From: Tribonema minus
Lineage: Eukaryota; Sar; Xanthophyceae; Tribonematales; Tribonemataceae
DNA: 64,000 nucleotides
Direction: 5' to 3'
NCBI GenBank assembly: GCA_017506865.1
Contig: JAFCMP010000114.1
Coordinates: forward strand, 180,091 to 244,090
The position numbers and the translations under genes were made by a program. Positions 10,865 through 21,309 of the stretch are shown here, piece by piece. Below the pieces are notes generated by a model. The model saw only the letters and a list, made by a program, of their open reading frames with translations, did not search any database and had not been told where the DNA came from. The first letter of the stretch is position 1; each line of letters begins with the position of its first letter.

Positions 10865-13291
10865 TCAATCTATCCTGGCTCTCTTGGCAGAGCGCTGAAG
10901 ATGCTTCTTGAGGACGCTAACAACCTGCTCCGTCTCCGACTTCTTGGACACAGCGACGCGGGCAGCGCTGTCTGCCAGACTGGACAGCGTCTGCTCGACG
11001 CAACCGCTCAACTCAAAAGGCTCGAGGCACTGCATCACAAGCTCCTGCATGTGAGCTGCGACGTTCGCTAGTGACGTGCTGAGAGCTGGCTGCATCACGT
11101 TGATGATCCGTGTCCGCATGCCCTGGCCGCTAATAGCAGCGCACTCTAAGTACGCTGCTCTCATCTCGTCAACCAGGAGGGAACTGGCGCATCGGGATGC
11201 CTCCTTCTGCCTTGTGACAACAACTTGCCTGGCATTTTTGATGTGCTGTTTGAAGACGCTGACTGTGTGAACTGGAAACTTGATGTTGCCAGCTGTCATG
11301 TGAGTGCGGAGTATGGCATCAAAACGATTATGTCAGAGCTCAGTGGTCGTACTCACTCCCCCCGTGAATACGTCCGCCCACAGCTTGTCCAGCTCTGACT
11401 TGAAGAGATACTGGTGTACCATGTACTCGTTGAAGTCTGGGACGCGATGCCCGCCCTTTTGGAACTTCCATGCCCCTTTGCGCCGTGAAATGCACTGGAG
11501 GCTGGCTGGGTGGATGCAGAGCAGGTCGTCTTTGGCGACGATTGGGGGTGACACCTCCAGGTCATGGAAGGCTGCGATGAGGCGATTGGCAGATGCTGAC
11601 ACGGGAGCGAAGGCGGGGTCGTCCTTCACGTTGACCTTCACCTGTGGTGTAAGACAGAGAATTATGTCAGTATAGTAAGCCAGACATCATGTGAAGCGCA
11701 AATGCCGCGCATGGCACGGTGGTATACAGCGCATTACACACACCGCATGGCACGCGTGCAGTATTATCAATACCATAATTCTAGCAGAAGTGCTAGGCAT
11801 ATGAGCTGGTTCATACCTTCTCGATGCACGCGCCAATGTCGCGCGCTGCGGCAATCCCGCTCCCGCCAGCCCACTCTGCATAGTCAAATGCGGTCTGCAG
11901 GGCAGCATACCCGCGCTCGTTTTTGCTGGCCCACGCTGATCGCACAGTGAGGCGGAGGTGCTGGCTCACCAGTGTGTCACGTGCCCCTAGACCTTTGCCA
12001 GTGGCAATGATGCGGATGGAGGATGTACCATCCGCGCCAAAGTATGGAGTCAGCCGCTCTTCCATACCCCTCTCCAGAGCAGTGCAGGCTTCGTCGACGT
12101 TGGAAAACCCGTCTTCAGCCAGATCTCCGAGGTCCGCTTTGGTGATGACCACGGTCATGGTCTTATCATCTGCGCGTCCATCCTTCCTCAGCTCAGACAC
12201 ACGAGTCTCGAAGTAGTAGGCCGAACTGGCATCGGTGGAGGATCGATTGCTGTCTATGGCGAGCATGATGTGGTCGGCGTCCTGCAGCAAAGACGAAAAG
12301 ACGGAGCATGTGCCATTACACAGCCAGATAATGTTGGGGTAAGTAAACGACGACAGCATCGAGACAACAGTTCAGGGGTGATGTCAAATAAGACAAGTGG
12401 CAAGCCAGCCGCGCACCGCTGACCATGCACAACATGATCATTATGGTGATTTGTCCCTCTGCAGATGAACACGAACCTTCAAGATCTCACGATGCCTCTG
12501 GTTGCGGAGCGGGCTGGCGTCTTCGGTGCCTAGTACTCGATCAGCTCCAGGTTGAAGTATGGCAAGTCTTTGATCCAGACGCACACGTGTTTCACGATAC
12601 GCCAGTCAAAGTCGACGCCTTCAGAATGCGCTGATGCCATTGTCGCCGCCGACGCCACTGTCCTGAGGTACAGGGCAGCGTCCTTACACGATGTGTACAG
12701 ACGAGTGTCGTCTGGCTCGTCTGAGATGCGATTAGCGGTCGGCCAGGCGGCTTCATCCTTCAGATAGCTGGAGATGCTGTGGTGCGCCGGGAGGATACCG
12801 GAGAGGTACTGCTTCTTCATGGCGCCAATGTTGGTAGCCTTCTGTAGCAGGTCGACGATGGTCTCGTCTCGACTCCCGTACTTGTCGTAGATGACCAGCA
12901 GCTCAGTCCTGGCGCACGTGAAGCAGCTGGCGCTTTCGCTCATCTTGTCCAGGAGGTACTTGATTGTCTCCATGAACTTGCTCATCTTCAACCTGGTACA
13001 GGAGATCTGAAACGGAGACTCCTGCTTCTGCAGTCCTCTGCAAATCCTCACGGGGGCGGCAGACACACTCGCACCCCGCCCACAGATTAGCAGCTGATAC
13101 CCGATTATCCTGTTAACGAGAGAGCTCTTACCATGGCCTGATGCGCCTACCGCAACTGCGACAATATTCTGACTGTTATCGAGATGCGGCAGCGTCTCGG
13201 CCATGTCTTTCACTATCTCCTCTGCAACACACCCAGGTAGCGTTTCCAGCTTGCGCATGACCCACTTGATCTCATTATAGGAGTCGGCCAT
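10865..13291 (-). CDS. large dynamin/SLIP-GC-like GTPase, multi-exon
   Basis: The first exon starts at ATG 13291 and has a P-loop (GASGHGKSS, residues 49-57). It runs to a donor AAG|GTTCGT at 12476. Exon 2 (12281-11817) follows a CTGCAG acceptor and contains ADHIMLAIDSN and the G4 motif VVITKADLGD. Exon 3 starts at 11641 after CACAG; the last exon lies within 11299-10865 and ends in TGA, but the exon 3/4 junction phase is not resolved. P-loop, G4 and a long helical C-terminus fit the dynamin-like/nuclear GTPase SLIP-GC type. Near 12530 the frame meets TAG (12532-12530); shifting one base restores GTEDASPLRNQRHREILK, which is in phase with exon 2 and covers the expected G3 motif. One base is therefore probably missing there. 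GTP hydrolysis is inferred from family. Confidence 0.7.
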
Positions 13292-13629
13292 CGTAGGCGC
13301 ACCAAAGTGTGCCTTTTAACGTTTAGCGTCCGGGTTCAACGTTGGATGTTCAATGTTCAACAAGTGACATCGGCCTAATAGCCTTAAAGGCGACCTTGGG
13401 CCGACCGTGGTGCGCTGCATCGAACTCCAAGTTTTCGCTGTTAACGGCTTGAAGCTGACCCTTCGCCTACGCCCTGTGATCCAATGTACACCCTCAACCC
13501 TATGTTGGTGTGGCCTGCAACATATCGAACTTTAGGGGCGACTCCAAGGGACAGTTTCGCACAGCTGGGTTCTATCGTAGTCGTGCGTGTATTTACTCGC
13601 CGATCACACTAGTTCTGCTTCTCACATGT

Positions 13630-13831
13630 CCATCAATGTACACTTTTGTCACAATTGATGCTATCGAGGGGCGCCAAAGGGGTGAGCTTCGCTCACGTGG
13701 GCTTTGCCCACCCGACGGTGGCCGAAGGCCACCCAAGTGAGTTATGTGTGTGCCTGGTTTCGGTGTTGCCGCTCTGAAAAGCATGAATTCTATTCAATTA
13801 GGCGCGCGCGGTTGGAGTGACCGAAGGTCAC
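13630..13831. repeat. cluster of perfect stem-triloop hairpins
   Basis: Consecutive short perfect hairpins: GTGAGC-TTC-GCTCAC (13682), GTGGGC-TTT-GCCCAC (13697), GGTGGCC-GAA-GGCCACC (13717) and GTGACC-GAA-GGTCAC (13817). The flanking sequence (AATGTACACTTTTGTCA before, CCAAGTGAGTTATGTGTG after) recurs at 15376-15460, so these are copies of one dispersed element. Confidence 0.85.
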
Positions 13832-14264
13832 GTCGCCGCCTGCGGCGTCTGTCAACAGGGTCAATGTATTCAGCATAAGACATGCACTACTAGTAACACT
13901 ATCACACTACATGCAAACGGTGCTGGTACATTCAATTGAATCAATTGTCTCAATGCGGCGCAAGAGTCATTCGTTCCAGTTGACATGCAAGCACACTCAA
14001 CAGTGTCAATTGTTGTTATTGCATAAATAGATGCTTGTGAAGGCTTGCAGCAATGCATGGCAATCAAACAAGCTAAGCAGCTGCAGAAGCTCTTATGTCC
14101 ATTAAACTGCGGCAACAAATTCAAACACCGGCACCCCCCCCCAACACCGAGCACCCCCTTCAAGCACCCGACGGGTAAAACACCTTCACCTTGAAGCTGT
14201 CCCGACGGGTAAAACACATCAGATCAAAGCACTCCCGCAGCGATCTGTAGCGAGAGAGGTGACA

Positions 14265-14990
14265 ATGGAGGTCGTCCAAGGAATGGACTGGCATTCCGAT
14301 GCCCACAATGTGCGTCGCAGCTCGATCCAGACTGAAACGCTGGCGTTCCTAGAGACTATCGACCTCAAGAGCGATGCCTTCGTAGTGGCCCAACGACTGG
14401 AGAGCCGCCTCTATGGCACTACCCCATCTTTTGAGGCTTACAGCGACTTGAACACCCTGCACACACGGGTACTGGACCTCATGCAGCCAATCGGCATCCA
14501 GCCGGCAGCCCAGCAGCAGCAGGAGCAGCAGGCGGCAATGCAGCAGCAGCAAGCGCAGCGGGCGCAGCGGCAGCGGGCGGCAATGCAACAGCAACAGCAG
14601 ACGCAGCAGCAAGAGCAGGCGGCAATGCAGGCGGCAACGCAGCAGCACCAGCAGCAGATGCAGCGACAGCGGGCAGCAATGCAGCAGCAGGCAGCCGTGG
14701 CAGCAACGGTGCTCCAGGCGGGCATTTTGGACGTACATGTGGTCGACGGGTGGCGATCCAACGCCGACATACCGCTCCGCAGGACGATCATGGTCAAGAT
14801 TGCGGATTTATTTTTGCAGCACCAGCGCAATGCCACGTCGAAGTGGCTCAACCATGTGCTACACGTGGTCAAGAAAATGGAGCACTCTCTGTATCGCAGC
14901 GCCGAGTCCCGCACTGCGTATGCCGACATAAGCACACTGTGGGAACGGGTAAGGGCCAAGGCACTGCGCGTGACAAGGCAGGTACAGTAG
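14265..14990 (+). CDS. MED15-like protein with two KIX-like domains and a Gln-rich linker
   Basis: The ATG at 14265 opens an intronless frame. Residues about 160-235 match the KIX pattern of plant/fungal MED15: a Trp, an Arg-Arg-x-Ile with a hydrophobic helix, KKMEHSLYRSAESRTAY and a final helix. Residues about 8-75 look like a second, more diverged KIX (RLESRLYGTTPSFEAYSDL). Between them lie about 80 residues rich in Gln and Ala. KIX domains bind transactivation segments, so a role as a transcription coactivator in the Mediator tail is inferred. The frame meets TAG at 14988 but continues in frame, still Gln-rich, through a second TAG (15018) to TGA at 15129. The C-terminus is therefore uncertain. 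The CAG-rich DNA explains the many shadow ORFs. Confidence 0.7.
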   Translation: MEVVQGMDWHSDAHNVRRSSIQTETLAFLETIDLKSDAFVVAQRLESRLYGTTPSFEAYSDLNTLHTRVLDLMQPIGIQPAAQQQQEQQAAMQQQQAQRAQRQRAAMQQQQQTQQQEQAAMQAATQQHQQQMQRQRAAMQQQAAVAATVLQAGILDVHVVDGWRSNADIPLRRTIMVKIADLFLQHQRNATSKWLNHVLHVVKKMEHSLYRSAESRTAYADISTLWERVRAKALRVTRQVQ

Positions 14991-15320
14991 CAGCCGACAC
15001 CGCAGCAGCGGACGCTGTAGCCACTGGAGACTCAGCAGCTGGGGGCGGCGGTTGGGGCGTGGGAGCAGGAGCAGGCAGTGAGCAGGAGCGCCCGTAGTCA
15101 CTGCGGCAAGAGAATCAGTTGCTTCAATTGACATGCTAGCCTGCCAAAGCCCCCGTTTGCCTAGGTGTACAAAATGACGGCAGTGTTTCGCTTGTGTCTA
15201 GTTGAGTGATAGCTCGAGCGTTGTAGCGTTTGGTACTGTTGGCACACGGATCACCGAAGGAGATGTGGTCAAAGAGATATTGGTGGGTGACAGCGTGGGC
15301 GAGGCCCACTTCGTGCGGCC

Positions 15321-15443
15321 TTCAGGCCGCGTTGCTTTCGGCGACACCTTCAGCGACACCCACCCCACCCCTAGCAATGTACACTTTTGTCATATTTGAT
15401 ACTATGGAGGGGTCGCCTTTGGCGACGGTGGCCGAAGGCCACC
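15321..15443. repeat. second cluster of stem-triloop hairpins
   Basis: GCGGCCT-TC-AGGCCGC lies near 15328, GTCGCC-TTT-GGCGAC at 15412-15426 and GGTGGCC-GAA-GGCCACC at 15427-15443. The flanks match those of the 13.6-13.8 kb cluster, but the first hairpins differ in sequence while the last is identical. Confidence 0.85.
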
Positions 15444-15669
15444 CAAGTGAGTCATGTGTGTGCCTTGCTTTAGATTGTGCCACCATTGCCGCCGTGAAAC
15501 GCGTGGATTCTCTTGAATCAGACATGCGTGATTGTGCTGATAGTGTCAATGTATGCAGTGTGATCAATGTACCCGCACTCGCATGGCACACACAAATGGC
15601 ACTGGCACATCCAAATGAATCAATTGTTTCACTGTCGTGCACCAGCGTCAGTGTCTGTGTGTTCAATGT

Positions 15670-16285
15670 GTCGTATGCGTGACGTGATGCATGTGATGCC
15701 TTGCAGCACGCATGACATACTGGTGTCAATTGAGGCAATGGTGTGAGGAGCATGCGGTGGCAGCACCTATGTCAACTGAAAGCACCGATTCTGTTGCATG
15801 AGATTGACTCAAGAGATTCATGCATTCAATGCACGACGTGTCGCCGACAGGCCATGTGTCCCGACACCGTCACTTCGCAACCAGCAAGAATCACATGTTT
15901 CAATTGACACTCAAGCTTGCCCAAGTACACCAATGGAATGAAGTACACCCTTGCTAGCCTGCCAAGTCAACGGCGTCACTTCATCAGTGTCAATAGTGTC
16001 AATGGTGCTTGTTGCCTTCATAGAAGCCTTGCAGCATGCGTGGTCAGTTTATTTTCTACACAGGCATGTAGCACAGTGTACCATGTACCACCACTACGCT
16101 CGCGAATCATATTGCCTCGCTGTTGAGAGTGCTGCACCTGATACGCACTACTCAAGGGCAAAGGCATATGGGCATGATGACTTGCCAGTTCAGGGCAATG
16201 TTGCTGCCATTGCTCCAGAGGTGCTGGCTCCTAGAGAAGTGCTTCAGCTGAAGTCAATGGACGCAGCGCTGCGCCGCGCCAAATG
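15670..16285 (+). repeat. segmental duplication, copy 2 (partner 9720-10391)
   Basis: Same-strand near-copy of 9720-10391, including the promoter-proximal region and the first part of the reading frame at 16083. The copies differ by an extra GTACACCAATGGAATGAA segment near 15930 and scattered substitutions. Confidence 0.9.
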
Positions 16286-16814
16286 TATGCTGCGCTTCCT
16301 TAGCGTCACCATGCAATCAGATTACGTTTGGTCGGCGGATCTACAGGAGACGTGTGGCTTCCACCTATCTACAGCTTGCATGATGATAGCAGGCGTTTTG
16401 GACGGCATGGCCAATTTGGTGTCTGTTAGCGCCGGTGATGTCAGCCATCCAGGCAAAGCGACATTTGGCAATGTGTTGTTTCCATTGCTGGAGGCAGCGA
16501 GAGAGCAGGCAACCATACTGGGGTTATGATCGCCCCAACAGCCATCTCAAGGCATGCGTGCTGACTTCTTCAGCGTCGCCACCTACTGGAGGCAGTACAT
16601 GTCGCTGCCGCGCGAGCCCATCTTTTTCGAAAAGGAGCAAGTATTCGACTATCAGCTAGTGTTTAGCGGTTCAACACGAAATATGTATGAGCCTAGTGGG
16701 CCGATAATGCACGACCTACTGGTCCCGGCGTACGATGCTGCGTGCAAGATGCTGCACTCACTATCAAGGGAAAGGAGGGTGCACGTGGAGTGTGCACCTT
16801 TTCACGCCGCGTAG
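16083..16814 (+). CDS. unknown protein, frame interrupted by one TGA
   Basis: The ATG at 16083 opens a frame reaching TGA at 16527-16529 (148 residues). The same frame continues through a further open stretch (16530-16811) with ordinary, non-repetitive composition, to TAG at 16812. Ten bases after that TAG is a strong donor (CTGG|GTGAGT at 16825). The N-terminal third is shared with the truncated copy at 10188; the rest has mixed helices and no recognised domain. Either the gene is decayed, or the first stop lies in an unrecognised intron, or the stop codons are read. No short GT-AG intron that keeps frame is obvious across 16527. Confidence 0.45.
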
Positions 16815-17012
16815 CCAGCACTGGGTGAGTGTCGCCTTCAGCTGAGCTTCGCGGGCGTCTGGGACATAGGTGCATCAAGTTGTGCATGCTCATAGACATA
16901 ATTGCCACATGTCACGCTATGATATATGCCTTTGGTCACTCTGCGCCTGAGGGCACAGCGCTTGCAAACACGTGCCTCAGCATCTGCCACAATCACTCAT
17001 GCATAGCTTCAT

Positions 17013-17522
17013 TCAACACATGTCAATCCAGTCATTGCCTAAGAATGATGATATGTGATGTAGGATCTCCTGTGGATATTGTAAGTCTTTGCGCAGAAAA
17101 AGCTTCACCATTTCATTGATTCCCCAACTGCTGATTGTATGCAGCCCTTCTGCGCAGCACAGAATCTCATTCATTACATGGTCAAGATTTTTTGCGCACT
17201 TATGCAGTAGTCTCGCAATCTGCACAGCATCATGCGCATCACTGTGATTCATTGTCAACAGTTCGCAACCCTTGCGGGCATGTGGCGGGTAGAACACCTC
17301 CCCCTGGTATGCACTTGGGCCATCTACATAAATGTATACACCCAGGTTCTTGCTGCCTTCTACCGACGTGACCCTCACCAGTATATCAGACACATGGCTT
17401 TTGAACTGAAATGAGTCCTCGCACTCTCTTGTGAACTCAATAGTTTGGTAGGATGTCACGTGCATCCTCAATGCGGCTATGAATCTGACCGACACATCCA
17501 TGATCTCATCACAAGCTGACAT
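17013..17522 (-). CDS. unknown 169-residue protein
   Basis: An intact intronless ORF beginning at ATG 17522 and ending in TGA. Composition is globular (Cys, His, Tyr present; no low-complexity), which supports coding. The extreme C-terminus, YPQEILHHISSFLGNDW, resembles the start of an F-box (PxEILxxIxSFL), but F-boxes are usually N-terminal and only the first helix would be present. No other domain is recognised. An intron downstream could extend the F-box; I did not find a clear donor. Confidence 0.5.
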   Translation of the reverse strand: MSACDEIMDVSVRFIAALRMHVTSYQTIEFTRECEDSFQFKSHVSDILVRVTSVEGSKNLGVYIYVDGPSAYQGEVFYPPHARKGCELLTMNHSDAHDAVQIARLLHKCAKNLDHVMNEILCCAEGLHTISSWGINEMVKLFLRKDLQYPQEILHHISSFLGNDWIDMC

Positions 17523-18117
17523 TGCACAAGCTTACTCAAGTGATTGCACTACGTGTGCTCGATCGACTAGTTGTCTTGTACATTATATTAGAGAGCTGCA
17601 CGGCGCATTTATTTTGTCTCGTGTATCATGTAAAGCGACTTACAGCGATGTGTATCTGCGATTGCGTCTCCGGAGTGTGCAATTCCATTTCTGCCTGTTT
17701 GACAAGCATCTGCGGCGGCATCACAGGTTGCTGCACTGACACAGTGGACGGGTGCCGCATGTGTGTTGTAGGCTCTTGCGATGCATGTGCCGTATGCTTT
17801 CACATGAAGCGGTAGCTGTTGGCCACTCTCTCGCAGCAATGTTGTCAATGGTGTCTATTGAGTCAAGCGAGTGCATGAGCCTGCACGTGCTATGCATAGA
17901 AGCATTAGTGTCAATAGAAACGCTTGATTCTGTCACAATCAGCACGACTCGAAAGCTTCAACCTATTCAATGCACGATGCGAAGCAGTGTATAAGCACAC
18001 TCGTCAGTCAGCAAGAATCACATGTTTCAAATTACAAAAAAAGGTCCTTGCAGCCCTGATGTCACCTGAATAGATCACATGCACTGGTTGCTAGTGCCTC
18101 ATGCGTGTAAATGGGGA

Positions 18118-19593
18118 TCAAGAATTGCCGTACACGTGAGCCATGGTTACCTGCAGTGTGACCTTTACTTCACCCAGCGTGCATTGGAAGGAATAGGAAG
18201 GGCTGAGGCCTGCCGTTGCAGCAGGGCTAGTGGCTTTTACGAAAAGAACATCGCCGCGTTTGACATGTATCGACGGTTGGAAGAGCGCCACAACATTGCG
18301 CCAGTTTGACCATCCACCTTCATATCTTGCATCTGATGTAATGTACAAGTCCTTGCCGACCCAATCCTGAGCTGTCGTGTGTCTTGGAGCCGTTCGTATT
18401 TTCTTACCGCATACATTCGGGGATGTGAGCACAATGTACATTGCTAGACCGTGCATGACACAGTCCCTTGTAATCTCGAATGTTGTATCGAATGTTTCCG
18501 AATGAGCATTTTGTATATTAGAATCACAAAAGTCGAAAGATTCCAGCATGCCACAGTTTTCACTGAGGGAGCTACCTTTGAAGTCCAGCTTCCGCACAGA
18601 AGCAAGGGTTTCGGTGAGGTACACACCCTGTCCAACGTTTCTCGGGAGACTTACTGGAACGTAGAAAGTAGCAATTTGTGAGGGTACAACAGTGCACCTC
18701 TCTGATATGAGAACATTTCTCCTATACAAGTCTTGTACCAAATGCACCATTCCTTCTGAGGAGGCAATGGGACCAACCACCTATCCATTGGGTGGTGGTC
18801 CTTTCAGGCGCTGATGTGTTGGCGGAAGTGTGATGAGCTGCTAAGAGTTGCGTGGTGCAGTCTCCAGCAACCGTGGCGGCTTGAACCTCTTGCGCACCGT
18901 GCTGGCACCACCCTCTGGCGTCAACCCAGGCGCCCTCTTTGGACATGTAGCCGAGGGGCGGACCTCAGAGTCTGTGCGTGCACTAGAAGCGGAAGCAGAA
19001 CTTACAGCTCCCCGGGGCTCTCCCCGGCTCCAGGCAGTGCCACCTGCAGGCAGAGCGGGGACCTGCACTTCTGGGTCACCCATGCGCCGCACCGGCAACA
19101 GCTGCTCCCGATACAGCTGTGCCGCCTGGGCAATGTAGCTGCGAAAACGGGTTGCACGTGCGTCGATGCTGGCGTACAGTGACTGCAGGTCGTCACTGGG
19201 CGACAACAGTGCGGCTGCCTTTGACAGGCGTGCCTCATACTCCAGCTCTGTGAGGTGTGCCACCTGCTGAGGAAGTTGTGCCTGCATCTCTGCGTGCGCC
19301 CTGCGCAGTGTGTCCTGCTCCCTATCCTGCTCCGCGCACCTCTTGCAGTTCATCTGCATGCAAAACACCAGCGCATCCCGCAGCGGTGCAAAGTGAACAT
19401 TGGTGCTGTGTATACTACTGACAGTGGAGTTGAAGACATGACATGCCCCTGCACATTCGGGCCGGCGGTGGATCCGGCACAAGCAACTCAGTGGGGCACC
19501 GACAATTGTAGCTGACAAATTGACTGAGCACTGCTGTTGTTGGGTTGACACCTGATGCTGCCAAATGTCACAGTGTGCAGCACGCACAGACAA
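18118..19593 (-). CDS. coiled-coil protein with PRMT-type C-terminal barrel, two in-frame TAGs
   Basis: One reading frame spans the region. The upstream half has a Cys pair (MNCKRC), a charged coiled-coil-like helix and a Pro/Ser/Ala-rich linker with basic RKRFKPPR. TAG codons fall at 18843-18841 and 18783-18781, 20 codons apart. The downstream half (18780-18118) resembles the C-terminal beta-barrel of protein arginine methyltransferases: F-x-F, then RDCVMHGLAMYIVL, TAPRHTTAQDW, NWRNVV and IHVKRGDVLFVKA. It ends in TGA. No SAM-binding Rossmann motifs (GxGxG) are seen, so methyltransferase activity is not supported. The two TAGs could be removed by a 117-base in-phase intron (donor ACG|GTGCGC, acceptor GGATAG|GTG), or be read as Gln. 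The first part of this ORF (about 19593-19420) is probably intron. Confidence 0.5.
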
Positions 19594-19647
19594 AGGCCAG
19601 TGGTGTATAAGCGATTATCATAAAAAGTGATAGGGTTGCGCCAACCT

Positions 19648-19866
19648 TCAGCTGCAGGCTGGGCAGGTGCGGCTGTGAGGACACCGGTGCTCGCACAGGA
19701 CACTTGCACTGTAATGCTGCACGCACAGCTCTTGTTTGGCACAGTGCACCACGCACAGGTCAGGCTGACGATTGAGTACTGCATTCAGGTGAGCAGATGG
19801 CGCTGTTACGCTGACTGGTAATCCTAAGGTTGTGTCAGACACTGTGCACGTGGCGGTGGCCGACAA
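19648..19866 (-). CDS. Cys/His-rich exon, B-box-like, probably 5' part of the 18118 gene
   Basis: The frame contains C-x2-H-C, C-x2-H, then LCEHRCPHSRTCPAC, a dense Cys/His pattern typical of a zinc-binding module such as a B-box. It lies on the same strand just upstream of the coiled-coil ORF, so B-box plus coiled coil plus C-terminal barrel may be one gene. The joining donor was not resolved, and the frame ends at TGA just after the finger. Confidence 0.35.
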   Translation of the reverse strand: MSATATCTVSDTTLGLPVSVTAPSAHLNAVLNRQPDLCVVHCAKQELCVQHYSASVLCEHRCPHSRTCPACS

Positions 19867-19869
19867 TCA

Positions 19870-20680
19870 GGCAGGACTAGGATAATATTTGGGCAGCACT
19901 TGTCCTATTGGTACATGTGGCCATGTTGACCAGGAGTCTGTGCTTATTGGTGGTACCACTAAGTTATATGAAGGTAGTTGTGAGGCTAGTTGTGTTGCAG
20001 GAAGGGGGTCTTCCTGCCACACCATGGGTCGCGTCTGACAAGCATGTGCGACATCACTTTGCAGGGTGAGGCAGCTTCTGCTTAGTTATCAGTGCATCTT
20101 ATATCAACGAACACGTATAGGATTTCTGTCACCTAATTATATATTGATGTACCATATTCTCCTACCAACAACCATCATCGTGTTGACGGCAAACTGGTCT
20201 GAAACCCCACCCAGATTCTGAAGTGCCAGCACTTCAGCAGTGCGGACATCAAATGGAGGCGAATCTGATCACAGGTGGCACATGTGATTGCGTTACCGCT
20301 GAAGCCGTGCGTTGGCTGCTGCTCGACTGCTGTTGCCGCACTGCTGTTGGGTTCACAGCTGATCCTGTTGAGCACATACTGTGCAGCCCAGCCAGACGCT
20401 TGTTGACACAGGATGCTCATGATGCTGCACTTGTAGGCACTTAGGACTCGTCAGAGAAAAAAAGAAAGCTTGCTTGTGATGTACAAAACTGACCCAAACT
20501 ACAAAAAAGGAACGTTGTTTGTGCAAGAGAATGCTGACCCAGTCTGCCTTGAAGCTCCTGATTGATACACATCCAGCCCGAGATCAAGGGACACACGCTG
20601 AAATGCCGCTGGGAGCTGTCGCATAGCATAGGAGGGCGGCATCAGCCAGCAGTCTACTCTACACTTGAATGGTGTGCTTG
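19870..20680. other. no gene recognised
   Basis: ORFs are short, overlapping and without domains. I see no clear repeat or RNA gene here. Confidence 0.5.
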
Positions 20681-20681
20681 G

Positions 20682-20943
20682 CTAGTGCCACAATGGTTCA
20701 CAGCACAATTGGAAGCTGGGCCAAACTACAACAGCACTCACCTGGCACAACCCAGCAGCAGTTTCCGGGAGCCCTTCTGCTGCAAACCCAGCCGAAACCG
20801 CAGGGGCACTGTCTACAGCAGCACCACCCCAACCTGCCGCCAAATCGTCGTGTCCTGTTGCAGAGCTGCTGCTGTTACTGCTGCTGCCACCTCCTGCTGC
20901 AGGACCGCTGTCGCTGCGGTTGCTGCCTCCACTCCTGCTGCTA

Positions 20944-20977
<34 letters not shown>

Positions 20978-21284
20978 GATGCTGCTGGTGCTGGCGCTGC
21001 TGCTGCTGCCCTGCTGTCCCTCCCGCCTCCTCTTTGCTGCACGCATGTCCGTCTGCAGCATGGCGCTGGCTATTGGCCGCCTCCAACTCCCGTATCTGCC
21101 TGCTGAAGCTGGCATGGCGCTGCCTCGCTTGCTCCAAGGTGTAGCAGGGCTGCCCCTGCTTGTTGAGAGGGATGAGAGCCTGGTGCGGCCGACCCTGATC
21201 CGCCGCCTCTATCACGACGCCGTAGTTCCTTCTGGAAGTGCGCCATGACCTCAGCTGCCTGCTCTCCTCCTTCGTGTACACCAT
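20682..21284 (-). CDS. Ser/Gln/Asn-rich protein, probable exon
   Basis: The ATG at 21284 starts a frame with a charged, helix-like N-terminal 75 residues (RQLRSWRTSRRNYG, then LEQARQRHASFSRQIRELEAA). A low-complexity Gln, Ser and Ala tract follows. A strong donor (GTTGTGCCAG|GTGAGT) ends the exon near 20748, so the last residues of the ORF are intronic. The (CTG)n run at about 20935-20978 on the plus strand encodes the Ser/Ala tract. Function unknown; coding status rests on the N-terminal segment and the donor. Confidence 0.4.
20935..20978 (+). repeat. CTG/CAG trinucleotide run
   Basis: Nine or so consecutive GCT/CTG units in a longer CTG-rich stretch that overlaps the Ser-rich ORF on the other strand. 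Confidence 0.9.
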
Positions 21285-21309
21285 GCTGCTGCTGCTGCAC
21301 CTGCTGATT

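Noticed and set aside
14349..14959. Leu-rich and Cys-rich minus-strand ORFs
   Set aside because: Produced by CAG repeats of the MED15-like gene read backwards.
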